Shown: positions 49,976 through 60,440 of the stretch, piece by piece
How the letters are laid out: the number at the start of each line of letters is the position of its first letter
How positions within the stretch are numbered: the stretch's first letter is position 1
Assembly (NCBI RefSeq): GCF_041381155.1
Contig: NC_091141.1
Span: 27,029,828 to 27,093,827, forward strand
From: Argopecten irradians
Lineage: Eukaryota > Mollusca > Bivalvia > Pectinida > Pectinidae
Length of the DNA: 64,000 nucleotides
Direction: 5' to 3'
Notes under the pieces: model-generated
What the model saw: the letters and a program-made list of their open reading frames with translations, nothing else
The model's database searches: none
What the model was told of the DNA's origin: nothing
Translations under genes and position numbers: made by a program

Positions 49976-51686
49976 AAGATTATATTAATCATTAAGTAGA
50001 CAATGAATCTCCGCAAGGTTTAGAAGAAACAGCGTACAGTATTAGCCAACTGAGCGCACATCACACTAATGATCTGAATTCTGACATTGCTATGATTTTC
50101 CAAGCAGCTTAATAATACCCGTCTTACGAATATAACTAACGTCCTGTAAATCTGAACAGCTCCGTAAACAACTGCTGATAACGCGATTGACGATGATCAA
50201 GGTCAAGGACAGATTGCAGTTACAAAGCTCTCTATTATTAAGAGCTACAGATCAGCATTGTGTAAGTGATTAAACCTGTATATGGGGTATAATAACAATG
50301 GGTTTATGTACCGTTATATGTTAACTATAGTTCTGCAAGTCACAGGAGGATTTTGATTAAAGATATTGTCAACAAAACTAATTCCTTTATATGTCAACGT
50401 CTTTGAAACAGAATAAAATACCAAGTGTACCAGAGAGAGCGTTTTCTGTCTTGGTTTATGTGATATAGTTTTGTTTTGATATTTTTAGTCCTAATATAAT
50501 AGCCGGTCATTTCCGTCGGTATAACATTCCTCGATTTTGACGTAAAAATTTCAACGATTAGAACTTAGCGATTTAATACTAATATAGGACTTACTTATTA
50601 TTTCGTAGGTTACAGTTTTCAAGCAACCATTATATTCAACAAAACCACGAAAATATCATCCCCGCGAAAATGACGGATTCACGGTATAATTGGTGTCGCT
50701 AACTTAGTGTTAATCAAGGCCACCAAGTCGATAAATAATCTTCTTTAGATTTAGGTGATACACACAGTTACTGTAGATACAGTTAATCATGTCCTAGCGG
50801 CCACCTCTGTATAAAGACCACCTCCTAAACAAACCACTATATTAGGGTCACAAATGGTCTATTTCAACACATTTTGCCCTGTTGTTTACTTGGTTATAAT
50901 GATAAGTTTAGACAGGGTTGATTGTAGCGCCATCATATCAACATTCAATATCATTTCATTTTTCCTGATTAGATTTTTCCTAATTAGGGATATATAACCG
51001 TTCTCCAAAGTGTCATATACACGCATTTCAGCATTGTTGCCACCGTATACATCAGTTGTGCTAATCAAGTCAAGAGGACTTTTAACACTCCCATCGATTT
51101 CCTACTTGAAGACTTCTGACGTCACGTATAACAGTGTCCATGATGACAAATCGCACGTGACATCAATGCCTGAAACATAAAAACAACCGTTCTTATCATG
51201 ACAGTAATTCTAGGAATATTCATATCTTGGGCACATTGGAAATTTCACTGCAAACGAAATAATCGTCAACTGCAGGAGAATTAATGTTTGGTGATATACG
51301 AGGCAACGGAAAGAGCAAGGATGACGATAGCCTAGAATTGATGAGATCAGTGACAAGGATCTACGATCGATAGAGCACGCACTAGGATGGAATAATCCAG
51401 GTATGATCAATTCATATCGGTGTGTGAATAGTGGTGAGGTTTGCTTGCGATCAATGGTGTAAATAAATCCATATAAGATGACGACGGATTAATGATGGCC
51501 GCCAGTACTTGACACTAACCAGAGGCAGTAAACATTGACCATTTCCATACTAGATGTAAAATGTAACAGTAAAATGATCATAAACAGGAAGTGGTACACC
51601 TGGATGCTATTTGTAAGGTACATGGTTAACACAGAAGAAATTTCTTCGTTTCGTTATTGGAAGGTGTATAAATATCTTCTTTTTGA

Positions 51687-51816
51687 ATGCTGGTTTTCGA
51701 CTTGACTGTTATCGGAAGGCGTATTATGATGGAACAACAACTTGCCCGTCCTTCTAACTATGAACATGATGATATCAGTTGCCTAGGGAAATGCTATCCA
51801 GATATGAGTTCGAAAG
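51687..51816 (+). other. Candidate upstream exon with open frame ending at a donor
   Basis: An open frame starts at 51687 (and again with two ATGs at 51726) and runs into AAAG|GTGAGA at 51816/51817, a strong donor. Joined to the GPR19 acceptor at 56411, the frame does not enter GPR19. It would end at a TGA that overlaps the GPR19 ATG by a few bases, like an inhibitory upstream ORF. No homologue is recognised, and the link to GPR19 is only inferred from position and splice signals. Confidence 0.2.
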
Positions 51817-52774
51817 GTGAGAAAAAGAAAACAATAGTCACCAAAACATGTATGCAAATAGTAATTATATTATAATAGTATAAAATATTCATGTGATAAC
51901 TAAAAGAATATTGAATTTTTTTTATTTTTTTTTTTAAATCTATTGATAAAAAAATGCATGTGTAACAGAACTTTTGGAGGGCAGTGTATATGTTATCGAA
52001 AGACTAAAAGTTGATCTCGGTCAGTTATGAAATTTAATTTCATGAATATTACATTGGATATAGTTACTTGTATGCAGCTTCAAATGTGTTTAAAATCACT
52101 TAAAATCATGATCAGCCTCATTGTTCGTGTGTCTTTCCAGAAGGAAATAAACAAACCGTTCTTAAATGTTTATATAAGCAACCAACTAAGCGACATCACT
52201 ATATTGTAAAAAGGCAACCTAAGTTATTCACTCGAACTTACAATATAATATCACATTATATTGTGTACTATCGTTCTTATCTCTGTTATCTCAAGTGTTT
52301 ATTCTATGTCTCTGTAAATACGATTCAGTGAGATAGCACTATATGCGACTGTAACACGGAGAGTCACAACATCAGCATACTGTAATAGCATACACGTTGG
52401 AGGCAATTTACTATTATATTTACTTACTGTTTTCAAGTAGCTGAATGGCAAAATAAATTTAAGCTCCTCTTTGTATGCGATGCTTCGTTTACATGTTTTG
52501 GAAACTGTGATATATTGGTATTTATTCTGTTGTATTGTCTTTTCATATTTTTAGCTATATTATTTTGAAGCTAATTGTCCAAAAAATATATACTATTTAC
52601 AAAATTCTAATAATAATTTGATATGTTGGGGTAAAGGTGATTAAATAGATTGTTCTGTCTTCTAGGTAGGATGTTAGAATTGTGCCTCGATACACATTGT
52701 ATTTGTTCTATTCTTCATAACGTCCCTCCTTTCCTTTGGCGTGTATATTAATATCATATCTAAATTGAGTTCTG

Positions 52775-52880
52775 TCCACGTTGTCAGTATGATGTAACCG
52801 GGTGGGTGTATTGCTTGGTGTCTTCGGCGGCATGATTCAGTCCTTAAATTATCCTGGCTGTAAATAGTACGTAAATATTA
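52775..52880 (+). mobile_element. ~500-bp retroposon fragment
   Basis: GTTGTCAGTATGATGTAACC, GTATTGCTTGGTGTCTTCGG and TCCTGGCTGTAAATAGTACG match the family, with an internal deletion of about 150 bases. Confidence 0.55.
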
Positions 52881-53650
52881 TAAAAAATGAATATTGATTT
52901 AATTCAATCAGTTGTTTAACTTGTATCAAGGCTAAAGGGTACATAAACCACTAGAACAATGTCGGTTCCATCACGTTACGACGACTCTCCATTTTGAATC
53001 GAAGCGGGAGTCAATCGTATCACATAGTCTAGGCATTATGCTTCCGCGACTTTGGCGGACGATTTTTGCAATCATTTCTAAATCTATTTTAATTGTTTGT
53101 GTTTTTTTATTTTTTTTTCATCTGGATTACACTGTTAATATAAATATTAAATATTGAAATATATGAATTGAAATATAAAGATAGAAATTTGCTTAGGTCG
53201 ATTAAGTTCCTCTTGAAACAATTTTAACATTAATTGCTTCGCAGTTGATTAATTCAATCCTTAAATGCGAGAGTCAATTAAATAAATAGGATATTTCAAG
53301 TATGATGTTTTATCAGTCTAGCAATGACGAGAGTCATTTGATTAAATTCTATATAAGTGTTTTCAATTTCAAGAATAAGAATTAAAGTTTTTAGTTATAT
53401 TTACATTTTTACTGCAGTCCCTCTATGTAACCTTACCAAGACCAGTTGGCATTTATATAGTCTATGAACTTCCTTCGCTTATTGTAACGTCATTATCACT
53501 GTAACGTCATAATTATCGTACCAGCAATAACGGAAAACGGCTGTTAAAATGGCTGTTCCATTCTTGCCGATAACGAATGATTTGTTCATTATAGATGCAA
53601 AATCCCTTGGGATTTCATCATAAAATTGTAACCAAATGTAAATATAAACA

Positions 53651-53697
53651 TTGGACGTCTTTCAGTTGGCTATGAATGCCAACTGAAAGACGTTCAA
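53651..53697. repeat. Hairpin with 20-bp stem and 7-base loop
   Basis: TTGGACGTCTTTCAGTTGGC is followed by loop TATGAAT and the inverse arm, with a single mismatch that is a G-U pair in RNA. It stands alone in AT-rich DNA and is too short for a standard microRNA precursor unless the flanks pair. Confidence 0.75.
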
Positions 53698-55043
53698 TTC
53701 TTAAAAGAATACACGTAAGTGGTATATACAACATTACGATTGCGTTTTAAAATAACTATACTATATTTTGACACTAGAATAACAAAGATCTTTTCCAAAA
53801 CTTTATGGACACAATATCTGCAGCAGAAAATAATCAATATCTAATTGGCGATACGTTGTGCGGATAATAATTATCTAGCATTTCGTTTAGTCAGGATTTC
53901 GTATAAATCTCCTTTTATAGATATGCTTACGTCATTCTAGAGAGAATATGTCGTAAACAAGTATCCTAATTTTAATCAAGGCTTTGAGTCTGTCATTATC
54001 AATATAACGACTTTAAAAAGCTGACATTTAGTTTCGGAAATATGACTTTATTTGAACAGCTGCCTTTGGCGTCCATTTTCAAAAATATGTGGGATTTTAA
54101 TTTCATGATTTTTGACTTATCTCATTAGTTTGTTTGGAAGAATTATTCATTTGTAGGAATACATATGTTAATACGAAAATGAGCATTTGCCTTGTTTTTC
54201 GTGTAAAAAGAATGGTAACATCATTTACTTTAAAGTTTTTAAGCCTTTTTTGGTGTATGAAAAAAAAATAATTTAAAAAAACGGAAAGAAGTATTTGTAA
54301 ATTATTTTGTGTGGAAATGTATAAATTTTAATTTCTGGTCATAACACACCTCAAGCAGCTAATAGATGAATAAATAAATCAATGAATATGATAATAATGG
54401 CTAAGAAGAATAGAAACTGCACATACTAATGTTATACGCTTCTTTTCTATTTCTCTCTTTCTATTGTCAACATAATCTATATCTGAATCACGAGAAATGT
54501 TTTATCCAAAATTAAGTAGAAATATCGAAGCATAATGAAAGCATATACCAGAGAATAAAACCTTGGCAAATATGTGTGTTCACAAACTATTATTTTTTAT
54601 CGTTTTATAATGTTGTATTATAACAGTGAAATACGTTTATTAGAGCATCCCACCTAAAATGCTGTCTACATTGTGATAAAAACAATTTTAAAGTTAGCTT
54701 TAAATACTACACGTGCTACCTTAAATGTAAAAAGTTGCAAAATGTATCGTGAGACCCACTACTAAATGAAACTTTTCTCTACTTTGCCACTCTCCTCTTC
54801 CTAGGAACCATTCAATATTATTCTGAACTATACCAAACAACTCACCCCACCATGTCACGTTTTACCGACAAACCAATCCTTCTACAAATCAAATGTGGTG
54901 CTAAATATCAGTATCGAAATATTCAATGTAAAGTTAGATTAACGTTATACCACTACGATATAAATGGCATGTCCTGAAAGTTTCTATCTATATTATACAG
55001 TCATACTACTGTTATCATTGTCCTGACGTAATAACCATACGTT

Positions 55044-55180
55044 CTCCCTCCACCTCTGGGTTGCGAGTTCGAATCCTATGGGGCAGTTGTCAGGTACTTT
55101 TTTCGCAGGCTGTTCCGACTTCAACAAACATGTCACGCCATTAAATGATCCTGGATGGTAATAGAACGATAAAACAAAGT
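55044..55180 (+). mobile_element. tRNA-derived SINE, 5' truncated
   Basis: CTCCACCTCTGGGTTGCG, B-box GAGTTCGAATCC, GGCAGTTGTCAGGTACTTTT and GATCCTGGATGGTAATAGAA follow the same plan as the copy at 33945. Confidence 0.6.
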
Positions 55181-55863
55181 TATCAATACCATGGTCAAGA
55201 TAGAATTCCACTGGAATCAACAGTTGCATCTATGACAACTAGCTATCTATGTGACAAAGAAGTAATTTCAACCGTGTGGATAAAAAAATGTGAAATTTTC
55301 GAGGCGATCTGTCCCTTTATCATGACACACAAAACGAACACGTTTACTATGATACGAACAATAATACGGGACAATGAAAGTAGACAAATATTTAGCAGCA
55401 CAATGGAGAGGAATTCTAGAGACATAACAGTCACTTGCCAATAGGAAAAACACATCTATCAATTTAAAACACATCGGTATGGAGAAATAATAAACAAGAC
55501 GGCATGGAGAAACATAAAACCAGACCAAATTAGCCATATGATCCGTCATGACTAACTTAACTATCTGTAGTATGTATGGGAATACCGGATGTGGTGTGTT
55601 TTGTGACGTTTGTGTTGTTAAGTATGGCATTTATGGGTATACTATTAGTTGAAAGAGAAAAATTAAGATCATATTTCAAATAAAATCTGTTCTTAAGTAA
55701 TTTCAGCTAAAATTATGACACTGTTTCAGAGACAGTGCCATTTAACCTTTTACTTGTCTTATTTGAGTTTAAAAAATAACCTATCTATTTTAGGATCATT
55801 CAAAGGTTGTGATTGTAATTAACTGAATCCTTTAATGCAAAAAAGTATAATCCTGACTTTTAC

Positions 55864-56271
55864 TTAAAGGCCCATTACCTTTCCGAAACGGCTTTTAACT
55901 TTTTAAAATGGGAATGTAAAACGAGATCGATAATTGTGTAGAGTCGCAAAAGTTATTAACTTACCGTTAATACTACACTCATCGTCATCTCCTGAACAAA
56001 ATAATTAAAATAAATAAAATGTTAATTTTCATAACGCGGGTCGTCTTATGTTTCCGGCCGTCGTCCTAATTACCGCGCGGTAGTTGAATACTAATTCGCC
56101 AGACAGCAAAACAGCGAAATGAATATCAACAGTTTCATATATTACGCAGGAAATCTTGCATATGTTTGGTGTTGTACCCTCATCTTAGGCCATCGATATG
56201 TATTTTCTTACGTTATTAAACGTTTTTAAGAAACCTATGAAATTTGCTCCGGAAGGGTAGTGGGCCTTTAA
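55864..56271 (+). mobile_element. MITE family 1 copy, upstream of GPR19
   Basis: A 408-bp copy with the same inverted ends (AGGCCCATTACC ... GTAGTGGGCCT) and TTAA on both sides. It ends about 140 bases before the GPR19 acceptor, so it may sit in the last leader intron. Confidence 0.85.
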
Positions 56272-56389
56272 ACACATTCTAATGTAGATAGATTCAGAGG
56301 AACTTTAATTGTCTTTATAAGGTTTATATATAAGCATATCCCATCCCATTTTTACATGATAATGAATATGTGCGTCATATTAATCTATT

Positions 56390-56458
56390 TCTATTTCTAC
56401 TTTTTTATAGCCCGACCAGCTTCATGTCTGTACGAATACACAGTCGATCACCAAGATT
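56390..56458 (+). promoter_or_regulatory. Putative splice acceptor and leader of the GPR19 coding exon
   Basis: A T-rich tract ends in TATAG at 56406-56410, a good 3' splice site, followed by 48 bases before the ATG. The genomic frame has a TAG at the acceptor itself. With splicing, an upstream exon could either be untranslated or, in the right phase, lengthen the N-terminus. Vertebrate GPR19 is usually coded by one exon after non-coding exons, which favours an untranslated leader. Confidence 0.45.
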
Positions 56459-57592
56459 ATGTTTGATCACAACTACACCATTCTGAGGCCACGAGGCTTG
56501 GAAGGAGATCGGCCATTGGTCCAAATTATACCGGAAGTGATTCTGCTCGGTGTGCTCTGGTGTATTAGTGTTATAGGGAACCTACTTGTATGTATAGTAA
56601 TTTACCGGAGTCGACGTGTCCAGTCTACAACAAACTACTTTGTGGTCACTTGCGCATGCGCAGATTTGCTGTTTATATTCGTAGTTATACCATTGGAATG
56701 CGGAAGGATAATTTTGAGTGAGTGGGTGTTTGGTGATTTTATGTGTAGATGTGTACGTTTTGTACAGGCGGTTTTCCCTAACGTCACCCTGTATATCCTC
56801 ACATCTATCGCAATTGACCGGTACTATACAATAGTATACCCACTAAGCTTTAAAGTCACACGAGAAATTGCAAAGAGAATGATCGTAATGTGTTGCCTGC
56901 TGTCTTGTCTCTTGTCAAGTTATAGTTTATATTTTTATAAAGAGATTGGTATATTAAGTAACGACAACGCGTCCAAAAGCGTTTGTCCGACCTTCGTGAA
57001 TCCTATCAATAATACTAGTCTAGCTTTCACTCTAAGCTCTGTCCTACTACAATACGTTATCCCCGCGGTGGTGGTCGGAGTCATCTATTTCCGGCTGACA
57101 AGATTCATATGGCGGTCAAGTGGAAAATGTCTCCGATTTAAAAGAACAACGAATAACGTGCCTAGGACGAAGGAGAAGATGGTCAAAATGTTGATTGTTA
57201 TGACGATAGTCACTATGGTGCTGTTTCTGCCGTTCTTTTGTGTTGTTTTATGGGTTGCCTTGTATTTACCGACAGAAATGAACCCAACTATTTTCATTGT
57301 GTGCCTATTTTTACTACTTCTCGCCACAGTTGCCAAACCCATGATATATGCATGCTGTAACTCTAACTTTCGGCGCGGTTGTAAAGAAGTGTTTTGTATG
57401 TCCAACTCTCGCTGTTATCGCAGTAGTACATATGCCATAACAACAGCCTCTGCATTTGGGAAGAAAAATCACGTGGGAATCATGAACGGTAACTCTGTTA
57501 GGAATTCCCCAACTAAAGCATTTGACAGATCCAATCATGTAGATAAGAGCGTGTGGCCTATTCAGGGGAGTTTACCCACAACTTATCTCTGA
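56459..57592 (+). CDS. GPR19: GPR19-type class A G-protein-coupled receptor
   Basis: A single open frame of 377 residues. It has a class A rhodopsin fold: N41 of GNLLV (TM1), D69 of ACADLL (TM2), C96 (TM3) expected to pair with C176 (loop 2), DRY at 120-122, P202 (TM5), FLPF at 256-259 (TM6) and KPMIY at 293-297 in place of NPxxY. I recall vertebrate GPR19 as sharing several blocks: SRR.QSTTNYFVV, the DR(Y/F)YTIVYPLSFKV run after TM3, NxVPRTK in loop 3, SKPTLY in TM7, NFRRG then FCMS and CYRS in the tail, KKNxVGI and WPI near the end. The lysine of KPxxY is thus a family trait, not damage. N-glycosylation sites are N5, N170, N184 and N185. GPR19 is a plasma-membrane orphan-type receptor. An acceptor-like AG at 56409-56410 suggests the leader is spliced. 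A possible ATTAAA lies at 57664. Confidence 0.95.
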   Translation: MFDHNYTILRPRGLEGDRPLVQIIPEVILLGVLWCISVIGNLLVCIVIYRSRRVQSTTNYFVVTCACADLLFIFVVIPLECGRIILSEWVFGDFMCRCVRFVQAVFPNVTLYILTSIAIDRYYTIVYPLSFKVTREIAKRMIVMCCLLSCLLSSYSLYFYKEIGILSNDNASKSVCPTFVNPINNTSLAFTLSSVLLQYVIPAVVVGVIYFRLTRFIWRSSGKCLRFKRTTNNVPRTKEKMVKMLIVMTIVTMVLFLPFFCVVLWVALYLPTEMNPTIFIVCLFLLLLATVAKPMIYACCNSNFRRGCKEVFCMSNSRCYRSSTYAITTASAFGKKNHVGIMNGNSVRNSPTKAFDRSNHVDKSVWPIQGSLPTTYL

Positions 57593-57721
57593 CACAATTC
57601 TGTAAATGTTTGTGTTATTTATTCCATGTTTAGTTAAAATTGTCTGTTACATACTGATAAATGATTAAATAATATCATAAAATTATATCCATTTATTATT
57701 TATTTCCATCTAAGTTGCAGT

Positions 57722-58085
57722 TTAAAGATGCTCCACCGCTGACAAATGGTATTTTTTCACTATCAAAAACAGGAGCTGACGATTTAGTATTTTTCTTCAG
57801 TTACAAAAGTTACTTAGTTTACACCATTACCACCATTGAAAAGTTTGAGCTTCTTATTTTACTTCAAGATAAAAATATGAAAAATAATTAATTGCATCCC
57901 GAAAAAATTCCGCAGCACTATATCCTATATGGAACGAAGTACTGAATGCGCACGCACCAAAGGCGAAACAAACTGTTTTATATTATTTTTTGTGTTAATT
58001 AGGCATATATATATACGATTAAACACCAATTATTGTTCAAATGATGAATATGATTTATGTTCTGTCGGCGGTGGAGCATCTTTAA
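57722..58085 (-). mobile_element. MITE family 2 copy, just 3' of GPR19
   Basis: 364 bp from TTAAAGATGCTCCACCGC to GCGGTGGAGCATCTTTAA, inverted relative to the copy at 10491. It starts 130 bases after the GPR19 stop, near or beyond the expected poly(A) site. Confidence 0.85.
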
Positions 58086-59654
58086 TATATTTCAAACTTT
58101 ACGCATGACCACATTGCAGATTCCGTGTAGATAGCTGAAGATATTTTAAGTTAATGTACGCTTTTACTGCTAATACATTCTAAGTAGATGCTATTCTTGT
58201 AATATGCTAACTTATGAAGAGAAATTTTTTATAACTAGCTTTGGTTAATTGTTGATAAATTTGTTGATTATCCTTAATCTCCTTATTTTAGTTTGGGAAC
58301 TCGAAGTTGAAAGACGGCGGCCGTCTTTCTCTGCATTATAAAATTTGATGTATATAGTGAATGAATGTATCCTTTAAAAATGGCGATATGTTGTATTTTG
58401 CCTTCTTGAAACAGTGAAATGTAACTTATTACAAAACTTGTAAACTTACCTGATGTATTAATAACCTTATAGTTGATGGACATTTGTTGTGGTCTATATG
58501 GTGTTAAACTGACCTGGTACGATCAAATAATGACTTCGGGCTACGCCTTCCTTTAAGTTTAATTCTACTAGGGCGGTATAACACCATATAAACCGAATCA
58601 AAGGTCCTTATAAGTATGTAGTTTCTTTGACAAATGCAAATTATCTGATGTGCATGTTAATTAAAAGAAAAACGATGGTCATAGGACGCTACCCTGAAAA
58701 ACTCAACGTAGATTTAGCTCGCAAAAGTAATATTGACTCGATGTTTATAAAATGAAAACTGGCCGTGCGTTCCATTTGCGGATTCGTACCAGTCCTGCCA
58801 AAGTGATATAGCACCGCCTAACCAAACGCGTTTGGATTTTTCTATGATGGCTGCAGCCATATCAGGGGGTCGAACGTGTCTTGGTATGCTAAGGTGTAAT
58901 TTGGTATGCGAAGCAAATTTGGCGTCGAAGCTCCGCTTCGAGTGTCAACAGTGACTGGGAAATCACTCATGTCGCATTTATGCTTCATGCAACACTCTTA
59001 TAGATGTTGCGTGTTGGTGACAAAATGATTGCAGTTTCTAAAAATGCAACATATAATTACTGTCCTCACTTAAACAAAAATCTATTGGAGAAAAACCACG
59101 CGATTTTCAAAAAACAGCACCTGGGCATGGTACAGGCCTTTGTTTGGCTGAATGTGAAATTGTAGTTCGTGAGAACAGCCGTATGATAGACAGAATACTG
59201 TAAAATACCCTCTCAAACAATGTTTGCCCTGTTTCCACTATGAGAAATGACTGAATTCACAGTACCAAGCGTTTTATTTCGGTGTACGCAATCATTGGTA
59301 TAGGCAGTCGTTGACACCACCGGTTTTGGTATGATGTGATCTGTTTACATTCAAGTGATGTAGATATTTGGAAAGTGGTATAATTGCTTAAATATATGAT
59401 GTAGGTATTTTAGAGTGTGCAACAATGTTTTTGTGTCAAACATTCTATAATGGACTAAACATCAAATTTATTAGTGAGCCCTTTTTGTCAGGCATGCTCA
59501 AGAAAAATCTATTAGAAAAGGTAAAATTGCTCGAAAAGCAAAAGCAAATACAGACATGTTCTTTGCCGACTATAACAAAATAAATTATGATTTTCCGTTC
59601 ATATCATATTGCTCCATAATCATCGAAACTGAAGTAAATATTTCAATTAAAAAC

Positions 59655-60440
59655 AAGAGGCCCATGGGCCTTAGCGGTCACCTGAGTTCGGATACAGAAT
59701 GAAACAAAGACACAAAAACACTATCTGTTGGCCCACCAGGCCCTTGAAACCAGTCAGTGATTTTATAACTGACTTTTCAATCTATGAAGAGTATCTGGTT
59801 CCATCAAATCTGTGAATTCAGAAGATTTTTTTTTCTTATTTTAGTCATTTTGACCCCTTTTGGCCCCGTCCATCTACCCCTGGAGGTTGGCCAGGACCAA
59901 TATGGATATGATGCTTAAATTCTATCACAGGGTAATAATTCTAACCAAGATTGACCTATTGAAAATTAAGCAAATAATGCTCATAAACGTATTTTTCCAA
60001 TATTAATTAAAATAGATTTGACCCCTAATCAGGGGAAAGTCTGAGATGCCAGGGCCATGAAATTCACAATTTTTGTAAAGGGCCTTAAAAAGACCTTCCA
60101 ATCTATTAAGAGTATTTGGATCCATCAAATTTGTAAATTCAGAAGGAGACTTTTGATATTTTAGCCATTTTGACCAATTTTGGCCCCACCCTCTGGCCCC
60201 TTGGGGTCGGCCAGGACCAATATGGATATGATGTTAAAACACTATCTCAGGCTAATAATTCTAACAAAGTTTGACTCATTTCCTATTACACATGACCAAA
60301 TAATGCTCAAAAATATGTTTTCCCTATATAAACTATAGTAAACTTGACCCCCTCCCCAGGGGGGAACGTGAGACCCCAGGGTCTTATAATTCACAACCCT
60401 ACATCAGCCTGTCTAATATCTTATAACTATGTTTTACATC
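59655..60440. repeat. Element with ~315-bp tandem units, AACAAGAGGCCC start
   Basis: Starts AACAAGAGGCCCATGGGCC (hairpin) and AGCGGTCACCTGAG. Two units share CCAATCTATNAAGAGTAT, ATTTTGACCNNTTTTGGCCC and GGCCAGGACCAATATGGATA. This repeat type is common in bivalve DNA. No ORF. Confidence 0.65.

Larger units (their letters stand above)
46265..56410. other. Intergenic or GPR19 leader region
   Basis: After the claudin-like stop. It includes its probable 3' UTR, the 78-bp units, the GAGGTCACC repeat, two inverted-repeat units near 49.6-49.98 kb, the hairpin at 53651, a SINE at 55044 and a MITE at 55864. Two weak exon candidates are at 48832 and 51687. Long AT-rich stretches (50000-51680, 51900-52770, 53700-55040) show nothing I can name. 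Confidence 0.5.

Noticed and set aside
55145-55630. Overlapping ORFs of 99, 70 and 120 codons on both strands
   Set aside because: They overlap in opposite directions, one begins in a SINE tail, and none shows a family motif or splice support.
57085-57538. Minus-strand ORFs of 106 and 74 codons
   Set aside because: Antisense shadows of the GPR19 coding exon.
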